NCBI GenBank assembly: GCA_023420895.1
Contig: JAEZUY010000029.1
Coordinates: 62,001 to 126,000 of the forward strand
Reading direction: 5' to 3'
Length of the DNA stretch: 64,000 nt
Source: Bacillota bacterium
GTDB lineage: Bacteria; Bacillota; Clostridia; Tissierellales; Gottschalkiaceae
The notes below the pieces were generated by a model that saw only the letters and a list, made by a program, of their open reading frames with translations, was not told the DNA's origin and ran no database searches. Below are positions 39,631 to 48,731 of this stretch, in pieces; position 1 is the first letter of the stretch; the number at the start of each line of letters is the position of its first letter. Position numbers and translations under genes: made by a program.

Positions 39631-40095
39631 TTATTCATTTTTCGCTTTCTCTATGTAGCTCTTTATTATATCTTTTCTGGCTACTATTCCCAAAAGCTTG
39701 TTTTCAGAATCCACTATAGGAATTCTGTTAACATCTTTATTAGTCATTATAGTGGAAAGATCGTTCACTGTAGCATCTTCCATAGCTGTATATACATTTT
39801 TAGTCATGACATCTGATATCTTGTATCCAGTCATTTTTTCAAGCTGCTCTTCTATTATGCTTGGATTTTCCAGGAATATATAGCTGTCGAAGATAGAATA
39901 GTAAAGAGGAAAATGGAAACTTTTACTCTTGTATATTAAATCTCCTTCAGTAACTATTCCTACAACTTTATATTCATCGTCAACTACGGGAACTCCGCTT
40001 ACATCTTTATCCAGAAGAATTTTCATTGCATCTTCCACTGTATCATTTTCATGAACTGTGAACACTTCTTTAGTCATTATTTCCTTAGCTAACAA
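39631..40095 (-). CDS. Two-CBS-domain protein
   Basis: About 154 aa with two CBS domains and nothing else (LAKEIMTKEVFTVHENDTVEDAM, then ISDVMTKNVYTAMEDATVND). Between them lies a hydrophobic-aromatic linker (FHFPLYYSIFDSYIFLEN) typical of stand-alone CBS pairs. These bind adenine nucleotides or c-di-AMP; the partner is unknown. TTG 40095 fits the SD GAGGGGTGA; the frame extends to GTG 40104, which overlaps the SD. Confidence 0.85.
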   Translation of the reverse strand: MLAKEIMTKEVFTVHENDTVEDAMKILLDKDVSGVPVVDDEYKVVGIVTEGDLIYKSKSFHFPLYYSIFDSYIFLENPSIIEEQLEKMTGYKISDVMTKNVYTAMEDATVNDLSTIMTNKDVNRIPIVDSENKLLGIVARKDIIKSYIEKAKNE

Positions 40096-40167
40096 AAAAA
40101 TCACCCCTCTTAATATATATTTATATACCCAAATAATGAGAATGAAAGCATTAAATATTCCTGCTCT

Positions 40168-40914
40168 TTATTCCCATCTGAAAGTTATTGTTGAAATGGC
40201 GATAGACACTATAGTTATGCCTATCAGTATAAGAACCGACATCAGAACATTGGCGATATCAAGGTTCAGCCATTCAGATTTCAAAAGATTCACGCTGTAA
40301 GTTAAAGGCACGAAGGCGCTTATTTCCATCATTCCCTCAGGCATCAGCTCTGTTGCGAATGAAGCTCCTGAAAGGAAAATCATAGGGAAATAGACGAAAT
40401 TAGAAAGCGCTATGCACGATTTCGATGTTCTCGTAAGACTCGACAGCAGAAGTCCTAGAGAAGACATACTCACAGCTGAAAGCACAAAATAGACTATGAA
40501 AAGGAATATATTTCCTTCGAATCTCAAGTCAAAAGCCATATAGCTTATTATTATGAGTATTACTGAACTCACTGCTGAAAGTATGAAATAGACTATGAAC
40601 TGAGAAATCAGAACCTGAACCGGGTTTATCGGCGTTGCTCTGTATCTTTTCAGAACTTTAATCTCCCTGTAGAATGAAATCGACAGAGGAAGATTTGTCA
40701 GACTGTTGACAGCAATTATATTTGCAATATACGACGGCGTCAGAATATCAACAGATCCGTATCCGTAAAATATGTCGCTTGGCTCATTTCCGTACAGGCT
40801 TCCAAAAACTAAAAGCAGAAGCAGAGGGAAGACTACTGAAAAGAACAGGTTCGGAAACAGTCTCGTAATCTGTCTGAACTCAAATTTAATAAGCTGTAAA
40901 GTGGATCTCAGCAT
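40168..40914 (-). CDS. ABC-2 type transporter permease
   Basis: 248 aa with about six membrane helices and an ABC2_membrane pattern. The central segment contains RYRATPINPVQVLISQ. It forms an exporter with the ATPase gene, whose stop overlaps its ATG (TAATG). Substrate unknown; drug, polysaccharide or bacteriocin export are all possible. Confidence 0.88.
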   Translation of the reverse strand: MLRSTLQLIKFEFRQITRLFPNLFFSVVFPLLLLLVFGSLYGNEPSDIFYGYGSVDILTPSYIANIIAVNSLTNLPLSISFYREIKVLKRYRATPINPVQVLISQFIVYFILSAVSSVILIIISYMAFDLRFEGNIFLFIVYFVLSAVSMSSLGLLLSSLTRTSKSCIALSNFVYFPMIFLSGASFATELMPEGMMEISAFVPLTYSVNLLKSEWLNLDIANVLMSVLILIGITIVSIAISTITFRWE

Positions 40915-41828
40915 TAATATACCCCCTCGTAGTATCCTATGCTGTGAAGATAGAAATCTTCCAGATTAGGATCTCTGGTATATAGTGTATCAAATTTTAT
41001 ATCATTATCTATCAGATAGCTCTTAACAGTCTGATAGATATTGTCTTTTTCTCCTCTTATTACGAAATGGTGATTTCTGCATGAAACAGAATCTACGAAT
41101 TCAGATTCCACAAGAGGATCCAGAATATGCTGGGGGACCATAGAATGGAATTTTACAATTCTTGGAAGATGAGCTTTCTGAACTATATTTTCCACACTGT
41201 CAAGTTCTCTAATTCTTCCGTCATCCAGAAAACAGATTTTGTCGCTTATGAGTTCAGCTTCATCCATATGGTGAGTTATATAGACTATAGTAGTTCCTTT
41301 TTCTTTCAGATCAAGCATATATTTAACCATATCTTTTCTCGAACCGGGGTCGAGGAAAGAAGTTATTTCGTCTAGAAAGACTATTTCCGGATTTGGAAGC
41401 ATAGCAAGAATGAAAGAAAGCTTCTTTTTCTGTCCGGAAGAAAGATTGTTCGCATGATGATGCAGCCAGTCTATGAGACCGAATTCTTCAAGCAGTTCTT
41501 TGTAGTCAGCAGGTCTTTCGTAGAATGAGCTGTAAAGTTTGCATATTTCATCAACTTTAGCTTCAGAAGCAAAAACCTGCTCCTGCAGCTGAACACCTAT
41601 CCTGTTGTAGAGTTTTCTTCTGTCTCTGAAAGGATCCAGTCCAAGAACAGATATATCGCCGTAATTGACTTCTCTTAGACCTTCAGTGCATTCAATAAGA
41701 GAAGTTTTTCCTGAACCGTTAGGTCCTATTATGCAGAAAGTCTCACCTCTTTCAACACTGTATGAAATATCTCTGAGAGCTGTACGTTCTCCGTATTTCT
41801 TAACGAGTCCGTCAACTTCAATAACCAA
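40914..41828 (-). CDS. ABC transporter ATP-binding protein
   Basis: About 304 aa. Walker A GPNGSGKTS, signature LSSGQKKKLSF, Walker B IVFLDEITSFLDP and the H-loop THHMDEAELISD. The signature resembles exporter (DrrA-like) ATPases. A C-terminal DUF4162-like region follows (about 225-304). TTG 41828 fits GGAGGTGG five nt upstream; ATG 41843 is in frame but before the SD. Confidence 0.9.
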   Translation of the reverse strand: MVIEVDGLVKKYGERTALRDISYSVERGETFCIIGPNGSGKTSLIECTEGLREVNYGDISVLGLDPFRDRRKLYNRIGVQLQEQVFASEAKVDEICKLYSSFYERPADYKELLEEFGLIDWLHHHANNLSSGQKKKLSFILAMLPNPEIVFLDEITSFLDPGSRKDMVKYMLDLKEKGTTIVYITHHMDEAELISDKICFLDDGRIRELDSVENIVQKAHLPRIVKFHSMVPQHILDPLVESEFVDSVSCRNHHFVIRGEKDNIYQTVKSYLIDNDIKFDTLYTRDPNLEDFYLHSIGYYEGVY

Positions 41829-41918
41829 GCAAACCACCTCCATTTTATCTCTTATATAAAAGTATATATCATTTTCAGGTTATTTGTATACACCTTTGTT
41901 TTTAATGTAAAATATTAC

Positions 41919-41949
41919 AAAAAAACACCCCCGGAATATATCCGGGAGT
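41919..41949 (-). terminator. Terminator of the PBP gene
   Basis: On the minus strand ACTCCCGGA pairs with TCCGGGGGT (positions 41949-41941 and 41935-41927, one G-U), followed by a T-run at 41925-41919. Confidence 0.85.
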
Positions 41950-41962
41950 ATTCTATATCAGC

Positions 41963-44728
41963 CTAATTGCAGTAAGTCGTCTGCTTAGGCGGCTCATATT
42001 CATAATCTTCTGGAAGAACATTGTTGTGTTCGCTAGGATCGTATTCAGGCTCTCTCTTGAAGAAGAGCTTTAACTGAGTAAGATAGTTAGGACAGTTCGC
42101 CCCTGCAAGATTTCCTGTGAGAGTGTGAACTCTGTAGTAGCTGTGCTGTTCACATTCTTCAGTAGGCTCCGTTCCGTTTACGAACAGTTCTTCTTTTACA
42201 ACACCTCTAGGGTCTGCAAGACATTTAGAAGTGGAAAGTTTTCCGGATTTAGTGCAGACAGTTTCTCTCACCATTCCCTCAGGCTCTTCGAATTCTTTCG
42301 GTTCTAAATCCTGATGAACAGTGCTCATTACTGTGCACCATATTTCAGCCGCAAGACCTGAATCACGAGTCAGCTTTACGCTCATAGAGTCGTTTCCGAC
42401 CCATACGCTTGCTGTGTAGTAAGGAGTATATCCTATGAACCATACATCGGCGTTCTGGTCTGTAGTTCCTGTCTTACCTGCAACAGGAATTGTTTCATTG
42501 TCATAAGTTATTCTGGCTTTCTGAGCTATTCCAAGTCCTTCAGAAACTGTGCTGTGAAGCACATCTGTCATGACGAAAGCAACTTGAGGAACTACTACTT
42601 CCTGTGCTCCGCCTGTATTGTCTACAACAATTTCTCCGCTGCGGTCTTCTATTTTAGAATACGCTTTAGGTTCGTTGAACATTCCGTAATTGGCGATTGA
42701 AGCATAAGCTCCGGCCATTCTCACAGGACTCACTCCGTGCGTGAATCCTCCTAAAGCAAGTGCTGAAAGATTTTCGTCATTGTATTCCGGATTTTCTTCA
42801 GCAGTTACGAAATCATCGTTTCCGTCAGGAGATATTATCCCCATTTTTTCAAGGTATTCCATAGATTTCTTTATTCCTATATCGTTAACAGTTTTAACAG
42901 CGTTAACATTTATAGACTGTTCAACAGATTCTCTCAGAGTCATAAGTCCGCGGGATCTGAAGTCGTAGTTGTTCGGCCATACATTTCCTTTTTCATTTAT
43001 GAAAGGAACGTCGTCTATAGGAGTTGCAGCCGTATATCCGTTGTCAAGCGCCGGAAGATAAGCTCCAAGAGGCTTCATAACTGAACCTGTCTGTCTAGGT
43101 TTAGAAGCTCTGTTTTCGACTTTTTTTCCATTGTTTGAACGTCCTCCGACCATAGCTTTAATCTGGCCTGTAGACTGTTCAATTATAACAGTGGCCGACT
43201 GAGGCTGAACTACGCCGTCTTCATCGTTTGAGAAGAAAGCTTTGTCTACTACGAAATTTCCTGATTCAGAATCAACGTATCCGAAATCATAATGTTCTGC
43301 TAAAAACTGACCGTCGAAGACTACAGAACCGTCATCGTTTATCTGATAGTTTTCAGGACTTAGAGAAATTCTTCCCATATCGTGAGTCACCAGATTTCCA
43401 TAGCTGTCTATCGTATAATAGTCGTTGAAGTCTATAGCGCCGCTGAACACGTTTATCTTAGACGAGTTGACTATTACATCTCCATTCTCATTCTGTTCGA
43501 ATTCTGATGGGTATATTTCAACATTTCCATATTCATTAATTATATTTTCCTTAGCATAATATACTATGCCCGGATTTTTTCCATCTGTTATTATATTGCC
43601 TTCATCATCATTTTTCCATGTGCTGAGACTCGACATATTGACATAGTTCGCAAGATTGTCGTATATCTCTTCAACTTCGGCCTGCATCTTACTGTCTACA
43701 GTCGCAAATATCTTGAGTCCGCCAGTATACATTTTTCTTTCAGCTTCTTCACGGCTCAGTCCTTCTTTAGTCATGAAGTCGTTTACAACAGACTCTTTAA
43801 GATAATCTGAAAAATAAGATGATATTTCTTTAGGCTCATCCTGTTTTACCACAAGATTTGCTTTTATATCGTACTGCTTTGCCTCTTCAGCTTCATCTCT
43901 GCTTATATATCCGAGATCAACCATCTTATCCAGAATAACACGCTGTCTTTCGATGCATTGAGGATTGTAAACAGCCTTATAAGTATTTCCGAGTATTTCT
44001 TTTTCACCGAGAACTTCTGCCGAAGGATCGACATTTTCAGGCGATACTAGAAGATAAGGCGCAAAAGATGAAGGGTTTTTAGTTATTCCTGCTATAGCGG
44101 CAGATTCCGCAAGGTTTAGATCTGAAACATGTTTGTCAAAATAAGTAGATGCTCCAGCCTGAACTCCATAAGCCCCTTCTCCAAGATAGATACTGTTCAG
44201 ATAAGCTTCCAGAATCTGATCTTTAGAAAGATTGTTTTCAAGTTTCTTAGAAAGATAAGCTTCTTTCAGCTTTCTGTCGAATTTAACTTCGCTAGTCAGA
44301 TATTCGTTCTTTACGAGCTGCTGAGTAAGAGTGCTCGCACCCCTTACAACATGGCCCGCTTTAATATTCTGAATTATTGCTCCTCCGATTCCTCTATAGT
44401 CGAGACCGTTATGACTTCTGAATCTCTGGTCCTCTATAGCGATAAAAGCGTTCTGAAGATCTTTAGGTATCTCATCGAGATAGACTATAGAACGGTTTTC
44501 ATCTGACTGAAGCAGTTCAAGACGGTTTCCTTCGCTGTCAACTATCTCTGAATTCAGACTCATATCGTTCAGTATGTTCTTAGGATCCACATCAGGACTC
44601 GTTCTTACGGCATGTATAACGAAACCTAGTCCTATCAGAATCACTATAAGTACAATTATAAGTATGACTGTAAGAATCTTTTTACCCAGAGAAAGATTGG
44701 TAAATTTGTCTGCTAAATTTTTAATCAT
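41963..44728 (-). CDS. Class A penicillin-binding protein (PBP1A family)
   Basis: 921 aa. Cytosolic tail, one membrane anchor (about 17-41), glycosyltransferase-51 domain with catalytic Glu99 in EDQRF and RGASTLTQQL, and a transpeptidase domain with S549xxK, SxN at 605-607 and K752TGTT. A long insert (about 355-500) separates the domains. The C-terminus has five Cys in a CTKSGKLSTSKC...GTEPTEEC pattern, common in Firmicute PBP1A. It polymerises and crosslinks peptidoglycan outside the membrane. No SD directly precedes ATG 44728; the strong SD is about 37 nt upstream behind a hairpin. Confidence 0.94.
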   Translation of the reverse strand: MIKNLADKFTNLSLGKKILTVILIIVLIVILIGLGFVIHAVRTSPDVDPKNILNDMSLNSEIVDSEGNRLELLQSDENRSIVYLDEIPKDLQNAFIAIEDQRFRSHNGLDYRGIGGAIIQNIKAGHVVRGASTLTQQLVKNEYLTSEVKFDRKLKEAYLSKKLENNLSKDQILEAYLNSIYLGEGAYGVQAGASTYFDKHVSDLNLAESAAIAGITKNPSSFAPYLLVSPENVDPSAEVLGEKEILGNTYKAVYNPQCIERQRVILDKMVDLGYISRDEAEEAKQYDIKANLVVKQDEPKEISSYFSDYLKESVVNDFMTKEGLSREEAERKMYTGGLKIFATVDSKMQAEVEEIYDNLANYVNMSSLSTWKNDDEGNIITDGKNPGIVYYAKENIINEYGNVEIYPSEFEQNENGDVIVNSSKINVFSGAIDFNDYYTIDSYGNLVTHDMGRISLSPENYQINDDGSVVFDGQFLAEHYDFGYVDSESGNFVVDKAFFSNDEDGVVQPQSATVIIEQSTGQIKAMVGGRSNNGKKVENRASKPRQTGSVMKPLGAYLPALDNGYTAATPIDDVPFINEKGNVWPNNYDFRSRGLMTLRESVEQSINVNAVKTVNDIGIKKSMEYLEKMGIISPDGNDDFVTAEENPEYNDENLSALALGGFTHGVSPVRMAGAYASIANYGMFNEPKAYSKIEDRSGEIVVDNTGGAQEVVVPQVAFVMTDVLHSTVSEGLGIAQKARITYDNETIPVAGKTGTTDQNADVWFIGYTPYYTASVWVGNDSMSVKLTRDSGLAAEIWCTVMSTVHQDLEPKEFEEPEGMVRETVCTKSGKLSTSKCLADPRGVVKEELFVNGTEPTEECEQHSYYRVHTLTGNLAGANCPNYLTQLKLFFKREPEYDPSEHNNVLPEDYEYEPPKQTTYCN

Positions 44729-44737
44729 ATAAAATCA

Positions 44738-44881
44738 GCTACTCAGAAAATTGAGCAGCAGCCGCACCACCTTTCTTCTTTTTTAATATAAAAGATTTCA
44801 GCTGCATTTGTGCAGCTATATTTAATCACTAATTATTTTTTAAAAATGTTGAAATAGACTTGTCTAACCGAAGACACAGTC
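44738..44881 (-). promoter_or_regulatory. Structured 5' leader of the PBP gene
   Basis: Three hairpins on the minus strand. The first, at the RNA 5' end, is 44881-44857 (GACT bulge TGTCT with AGACAAGTC). The second is 44817-44800 (AGCTGCA with TGCAGCT, loop CAAA). The third is 44759-44738 (GCTGCTCA with TGAGTAGC), placed between the SD AAAGGTGGTG (44774-44765) and ATG 44728. An in-frame mini-ORF starting GTGGTGCGG ends in TGA 6 nt before the ATG. Confidence 0.5.
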
Positions 44882-44885
44882 ATCG

Positions 44886-44914
44886 ATTATAAAGTATAAT
44901 CTATTATAACACAA
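44886..44914 (-). promoter_or_regulatory. Promoter of the PBP gene
   Basis: Minus strand -35 TTGTGT (44914-44909), 17-bp spacer, -10 TATAAT (44891-44886). Predicted start near 44879. Confidence 0.7.
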
Positions 44915-45108
44915 GAGCAGATTATATTAAATGAGTTTATTATTAAGCAATTATTACAAAAATGAAACTAAATTAAAAAAACTGAGAAAGACGGAAACTG
45001 AAAGTTTCAATATAAGGATAAGAGCCCGCACTGTGCTATAATCAATATAGAGGCATGAAAAAACGGAAGAAAATACAGAATATAAATTAACTGAAAAGGA
45101 ATGATTCA

Positions 45109-46395
45109 ATGGAAAAAGTGCTGCTTGTAGGAGTCAACCTGCCTGACAGAAGTATATCGATTGAAAGTTCAATGGCTGAACTTGAAGAACTTGCAAAGGC
45201 GGCAGGAGCAGAGGTCGCTGCATCTACTGTTCAGAACAGAGACCAGATAGACAATGCGACCTATATTGGAAAAGGAAAAGTTTATGAAATAAAGAATATA
45301 ATGGACGAAATGGAAATAGATACAGTAATATTCAACAATGAGCTTTCGGGAGGACAGATAAGAAATCTCGAAAAGATACTCGACAAGAAGATTGTAGACA
45401 GAACGAGTCTTATACTCGATATATTTGCAAACAGATCTTCAAGCAAAGAAGGTAAGCTTCAGGTTGAGCTTGCTCGGCTTCAGTACAGACTGCCGAGACT
45501 TGTCGGATACAGGAACTATCTTTCAAGACTTGGAGGAGGTATAGGAACTAGAGGACCGGGAGAGCAGAAGCTTGAAGTCGACAGAAGACATATACTCAAG
45601 AGAATAAGCGATATAAAGACTCAGCTTGAAAAAGTCTCAAAAGTCAGAGAGACTAAGAGAAAGAGAAGAATGGATTCGCAGCTTCCCATAGTAGCTTTAG
45701 TAGGATATACGAATGCAGGAAAATCCACACTTCTAAACGCTCTTATAAAGAGAAGTCCTGATTATGAAGAGCATAAAGAAGTTTTTCAGAAAGATATGCT
45801 TTTTACGACTCTTGAAACGAGTTTCAGAAAAGCGGCGTTCGATGACGGAAGAGAATTTCTTCTGACGGATACAGTAGGATTCGTAAGCGAACTTCCTACT
45901 AAGCTTATAGAGGCATTTAAAGGAACTCTTGAAGAAATAAAATATGCTGACGTTATTCTTCACGTCATGGACATAACGAATGAAGACCTTGAAATACAGA
46001 TGGATATAACTCTTGATATACTGAAAGAGCTCGAGGTTATGGATAAACCGGTCATAAACGTTCTAAACAAGGCGGACAGAGTAGAAGACGACTACGTTAT
46101 AGAATATCCTATTCCGGATTCCAAGATAATGGTTTCAGCAAAGACAGAAGAAAATCTGGATGAACTGCTGAAACTTATAAGAGAGAATCTTCCGAAGAAA
46201 TATACAAAATATGAAATGCTCTTTCCGTATGAGGAGAGTGCGGAAGTTTCAAATCTCTTTGAAGACAATCTGGTAGTGGAAAATGAATACAGAGAAGACG
46301 GAGTCTATGTTGAAGCAATGCTTGATGAGAGCATGACCGGAAGACTTAAAGAATATATAATAGATTATGAAGAGGAAGATGAAGATGAGTTTTAA
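45109..46395 (+). CDS. hflX: GTPase HflX
   Basis: 428 aa. N-terminal HflX domain (about 1-190) with IGKGKVYEIKN and RLGGGIGTRGPGEQKLE, then a GTPase domain with GYTNAGKST, DTVGF and NKAD. It splits stalled 70S ribosomes in stress. AAAAGGAATG precedes ATG 45109. Its last 11 nt overlap the next gene. Confidence 0.95.
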   Translation: MEKVLLVGVNLPDRSISIESSMAELEELAKAAGAEVAASTVQNRDQIDNATYIGKGKVYEIKNIMDEMEIDTVIFNNELSGGQIRNLEKILDKKIVDRTSLILDIFANRSSSKEGKLQVELARLQYRLPRLVGYRNYLSRLGGGIGTRGPGEQKLEVDRRHILKRISDIKTQLEKVSKVRETKRKRRMDSQLPIVALVGYTNAGKSTLLNALIKRSPDYEEHKEVFQKDMLFTTLETSFRKAAFDDGREFLLTDTVGFVSELPTKLIEAFKGTLEEIKYADVILHVMDITNEDLEIQMDITLDILKELEVMDKPVINVLNKADRVEDDYVIEYPIPDSKIMVSAKTEENLDELLKLIRENLPKKYTKYEMLFPYEESAEVSNLFEDNLVVENEYREDGVYVEAMLDESMTGRLKEYIIDYEEEDEDEF

Positions 46396-47026
46396 GACAC
46401 TGCACAGTTTCGGAAGCGATGAAATAATAATAAATAAATCGAGATTCATAGGATATGCAAAGCCTGTTGAATCTGAAGATGAAGCTGTAGAATTTATAAA
46501 TGAGATAAAGTCGAAACACAGCGATGCCACTCACAACGTATATGCATATGTTGTCGGAGAAACTAACAATATTCAGAGATACAGCGATGACGGAGAGCCG
46601 ACAGGAACTGCAGGAATTCCTGTGCTCGATATAATAAAAAAAGAAGATTTAAGAAATACAGCAGTAGTAGTTACAAGATATTTTGGAGGAATAAAGCTCG
46701 GAGCGGGAGGACTTGTGAGAGCTTATATAAAAGGAGCAAAGATAGGACTGGACGCTGCAAAGATAGTTGAAAAGAGACTGTTCAGCACTGTTAAAGTCAC
46801 GATAGAATATACTCTTCAGGGAAAACTTGAGAATCTGCTGATGTCTAATGAATACACAGTTAAAGATACGGAATACGGAACGGCTGTGAGTCTGTATATT
46901 CTGTGTGAAAAGGATAAAGTTGAGGAGCTTCTTTCAATGATAAGAGAGATGAGCAGCGACAATTTTGAATATGAGATAACAGAAGAGAACTATCTGTCGG
47001 TTGTAAACGGAAAAGTGATTGAGTAG
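46385..47026 (+). CDS. YigZ/IMPACT family protein
   Basis: About 213 aa. UPF0029 N-terminal domain (FIGYAKPVESEDEAVEFI, HNVYAYVVGE, SDDGEPTGTAGIP, VVVTRYFGGIKLGAGGL) and a C-terminal DUF1949 ferredoxin-like domain. The role is not established; IMPACT relatives act in translational control. ATG 46385 lies inside the end of hflX with GAGGAAG eight nt upstream; the frame extends to 46367. Confidence 0.92.
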   Translation: MSFKTLHSFGSDEIIINKSRFIGYAKPVESEDEAVEFINEIKSKHSDATHNVYAYVVGETNNIQRYSDDGEPTGTAGIPVLDIIKKEDLRNTAVVVTRYFGGIKLGAGGLVRAYIKGAKIGLDAAKIVEKRLFSTVKVTIEYTLQGKLENLLMSNEYTVKDTEYGTAVSLYILCEKDKVEELLSMIREMSSDNFEYEITEENYLSVVNGKVIE

Positions 47027-47153
47027 GCAAGAATAATAAAGATATGCGCTATTTTAAAACAGTCCGATAGCGGGTATAATTATATTATACTGATGAAATT
47101 TAAAGCCGGTTTTAAACGGAGAAAGACAGAGCTTGAATGGAGAGGAATTAAAT

Positions 47154-47888
47154 ATGAACGATGTAGGAAAAGTAGTGGAATCAATAGTAAAATGGATGCA
47201 GGAAAAGGCTGAAGAAGCAAAATGCCAGGGAGTAGTTTTCGGAATGAGCGGAGGAATAGATTCGGCAGTAATTGCAGGACTTGCAAAGAGAGCATTTCCC
47301 GAAAACTGTCTGGGCATTATAATGCCATGCCACAGTCTTGATGAAGACGAAGAAGATGCAAGACTGGTAGCTGAAGAAGTCGGAATACAGCTTAAAAAGG
47401 TGGATCTCACTTCGACATACGATGAGCTTATGAAAAATTTGGAGGGTGAAGAGAATACTATGGCCGCGGCGAATATAAAACCGCGTCTGAGAATGACTGC
47501 TCTTTACTATAATGCTCAGATGAAGAACTATCTAGTTGCCGGTTCGAGCAACAAATCCGAATTTAAAGTGGGCTATTTCACTAAACACGGAGACAGCGGT
47601 GTAGACATGCTTCCGCTTGCAAACTTTGTAAAATCGGAAGTCTATGAAATAGCAAGATATCTCGGAATAAATGAAAAGATAATAGACAAAGCTCCGTCAG
47701 CAGGACTCTGGGAAGGGCAGACTGATGAAGAAGAGATGGGAATAACTTACAAGACTATAGACAGATATATTAAGACGGGAATAATAGACAATTTTTCAGA
47801 AAAAGAAAAAATAGACACGCTGTACAAGATTACAGAGCATAAGAGAGTATTTCCGCCAATATTCAAATACGAAGAAACAGAGCAGTAG
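47154..47888 (+). CDS. nadE: NH3-dependent NAD+ synthetase
   Basis: About 244 aa, the short ammonia-using form with no glutaminase domain. PPi-loop SGGIDSAVIAG, NIKPRLRM, SSNKSEFKVGYFTKHGD and PSAGLWEGQTDE are typical. It makes NAD+ from nicotinate adenine dinucleotide. ATG 47154 follows GGAGAGGA; an upstream TTG (47133) lacks an SD. Likely own promoter with TATAAT at 47075-47080. Confidence 0.95.
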   Translation: MNDVGKVVESIVKWMQEKAEEAKCQGVVFGMSGGIDSAVIAGLAKRAFPENCLGIIMPCHSLDEDEEDARLVAEEVGIQLKKVDLTSTYDELMKNLEGEENTMAAANIKPRLRMTALYYNAQMKNYLVAGSSNKSEFKVGYFTKHGDSGVDMLPLANFVKSEVYEIARYLGINEKIIDKAPSAGLWEGQTDEEEMGITYKTIDRYIKTGIIDNFSEKEKIDTLYKITEHKRVFPPIFKYEETEQ

Positions 47889-47963
47889 TCTATATTGTTG
47901 ATAGAGTACTGTCTTTATGATAGAATATTGAAGTAGAATTTTGCAAAAAAAGGAAGTGTAAAT

Positions 47964-48707
47964 TTGGCAGGACATAATAAATGGTCGAAGATAAAAAACA
48001 CAAAAGGTAAAGTGGATGCTCAGAGAGGAAAGATATTCACTAAACTATCTAGATATATAACAGTTGCAGTTAAAGAAGGGGGAGCAGACCCTGAGTACAA
48101 TGCTGCTCTTAAAAGTGCTATAGAAAAAGCTAAGGCTGAAAATATGCCTAATGACAATATAGAAAGAGCTATAAAGAAAGGTACTGGAGATCTTGAAGGA
48201 GTTAATTACGAAGAGATACAGTACGAAGGATACGGACCTTCAGGAATAGCAGTTCTAGTTGAATGTCTTACAGACAACAGAAACAGAACTGCATCTGACG
48301 TGAGACACGCTTTCGATAAATTCGGAGGAAATCTTGGAGCTACAGGATGTGTTTCATGGATGTTCGACAGAAAAGGAATTCTTGTAATAGACAGAACTGA
48401 CGATATGGATGAAGAAACTGTGATGCTTGAATCGATAGATTCAGGAGCGGAAGATTTCACAGCAGAAGAAGATTATTTCGAGATAATTACAGGAGCGGAC
48501 GAATTTGCTCAGGTAAGGGACAGTCTTCAGGAAAACGGATATGAATTCTCAACAGCTGAACTGGGATTCATACCTCAGAACACATCGAAGCTTGAAAGCG
48601 AAGAAGATATAAAAAATATGGTAAAACTTATAGAAACGCTTGAAGACAACGATGACGTTCAGAACGTTTACAATAACTGGGATATGCCTGACGATCTTGA
48701 AATTTAA
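47964..48707 (+). CDS. yebC: YebC/PmpR-family protein
   Basis: 247 aa. [23 protein letters not shown] start and the [21 protein letters not shown] motif. Annotated as a transcriptional regulator, but recent work links the family (TACO1, YebC) to translation of hard-to-elongate sequences such as proline runs. Start is TTG 47964 with AGGAAGTG upstream. Confidence 0.95.
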   Translation: MAGHNKWSKIKNTKGKVDAQRGKIFTKLSRYITVAVKEGGADPEYNAALKSAIEKAKAENMPNDNIERAIKKGTGDLEGVNYEEIQYEGYGPSGIAVLVECLTDNRNRTASDVRHAFDKFGGNLGATGCVSWMFDRKGILVIDRTDDMDEETVMLESIDSGAEDFTAEEDYFEIITGADEFAQVRDSLQENGYEFSTAELGFIPQNTSKLESEEDIKNMVKLIETLEDNDDVQNVYNNWDMPDDLEI

Positions 48708-48731
48708 TATACAGATAGAGGTGGTGGTCTT

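Larger units (their letters stand above)
44729..45108. other. Divergent regulatory region between the PBP gene and hflX
   Basis: 380 bp with no gene. It holds the structured PBP leader (about 150 nt) and its promoter (44886-44914, minus), then A/T-rich spacer, then an extended -10 TGCTATAAT (45034-45042) for hflX. Confidence 0.7.

Noticed and set aside
42000..42290. Cys-rich tail of the PBP as a novel domain
   Set aside because: The CxxSGKLSTxxC...GTEPTxxC pattern is familiar from many Firmicute PBP1A C-termini.
44760..44775. T-box-like GGTGGTGCGG in the PBP leader
   Set aside because: The surrounding T-box architecture (specifier loop, T-box bulge, antiterminator) is absent, and the gene is not an aminoacyl-tRNA or amino-acid gene.
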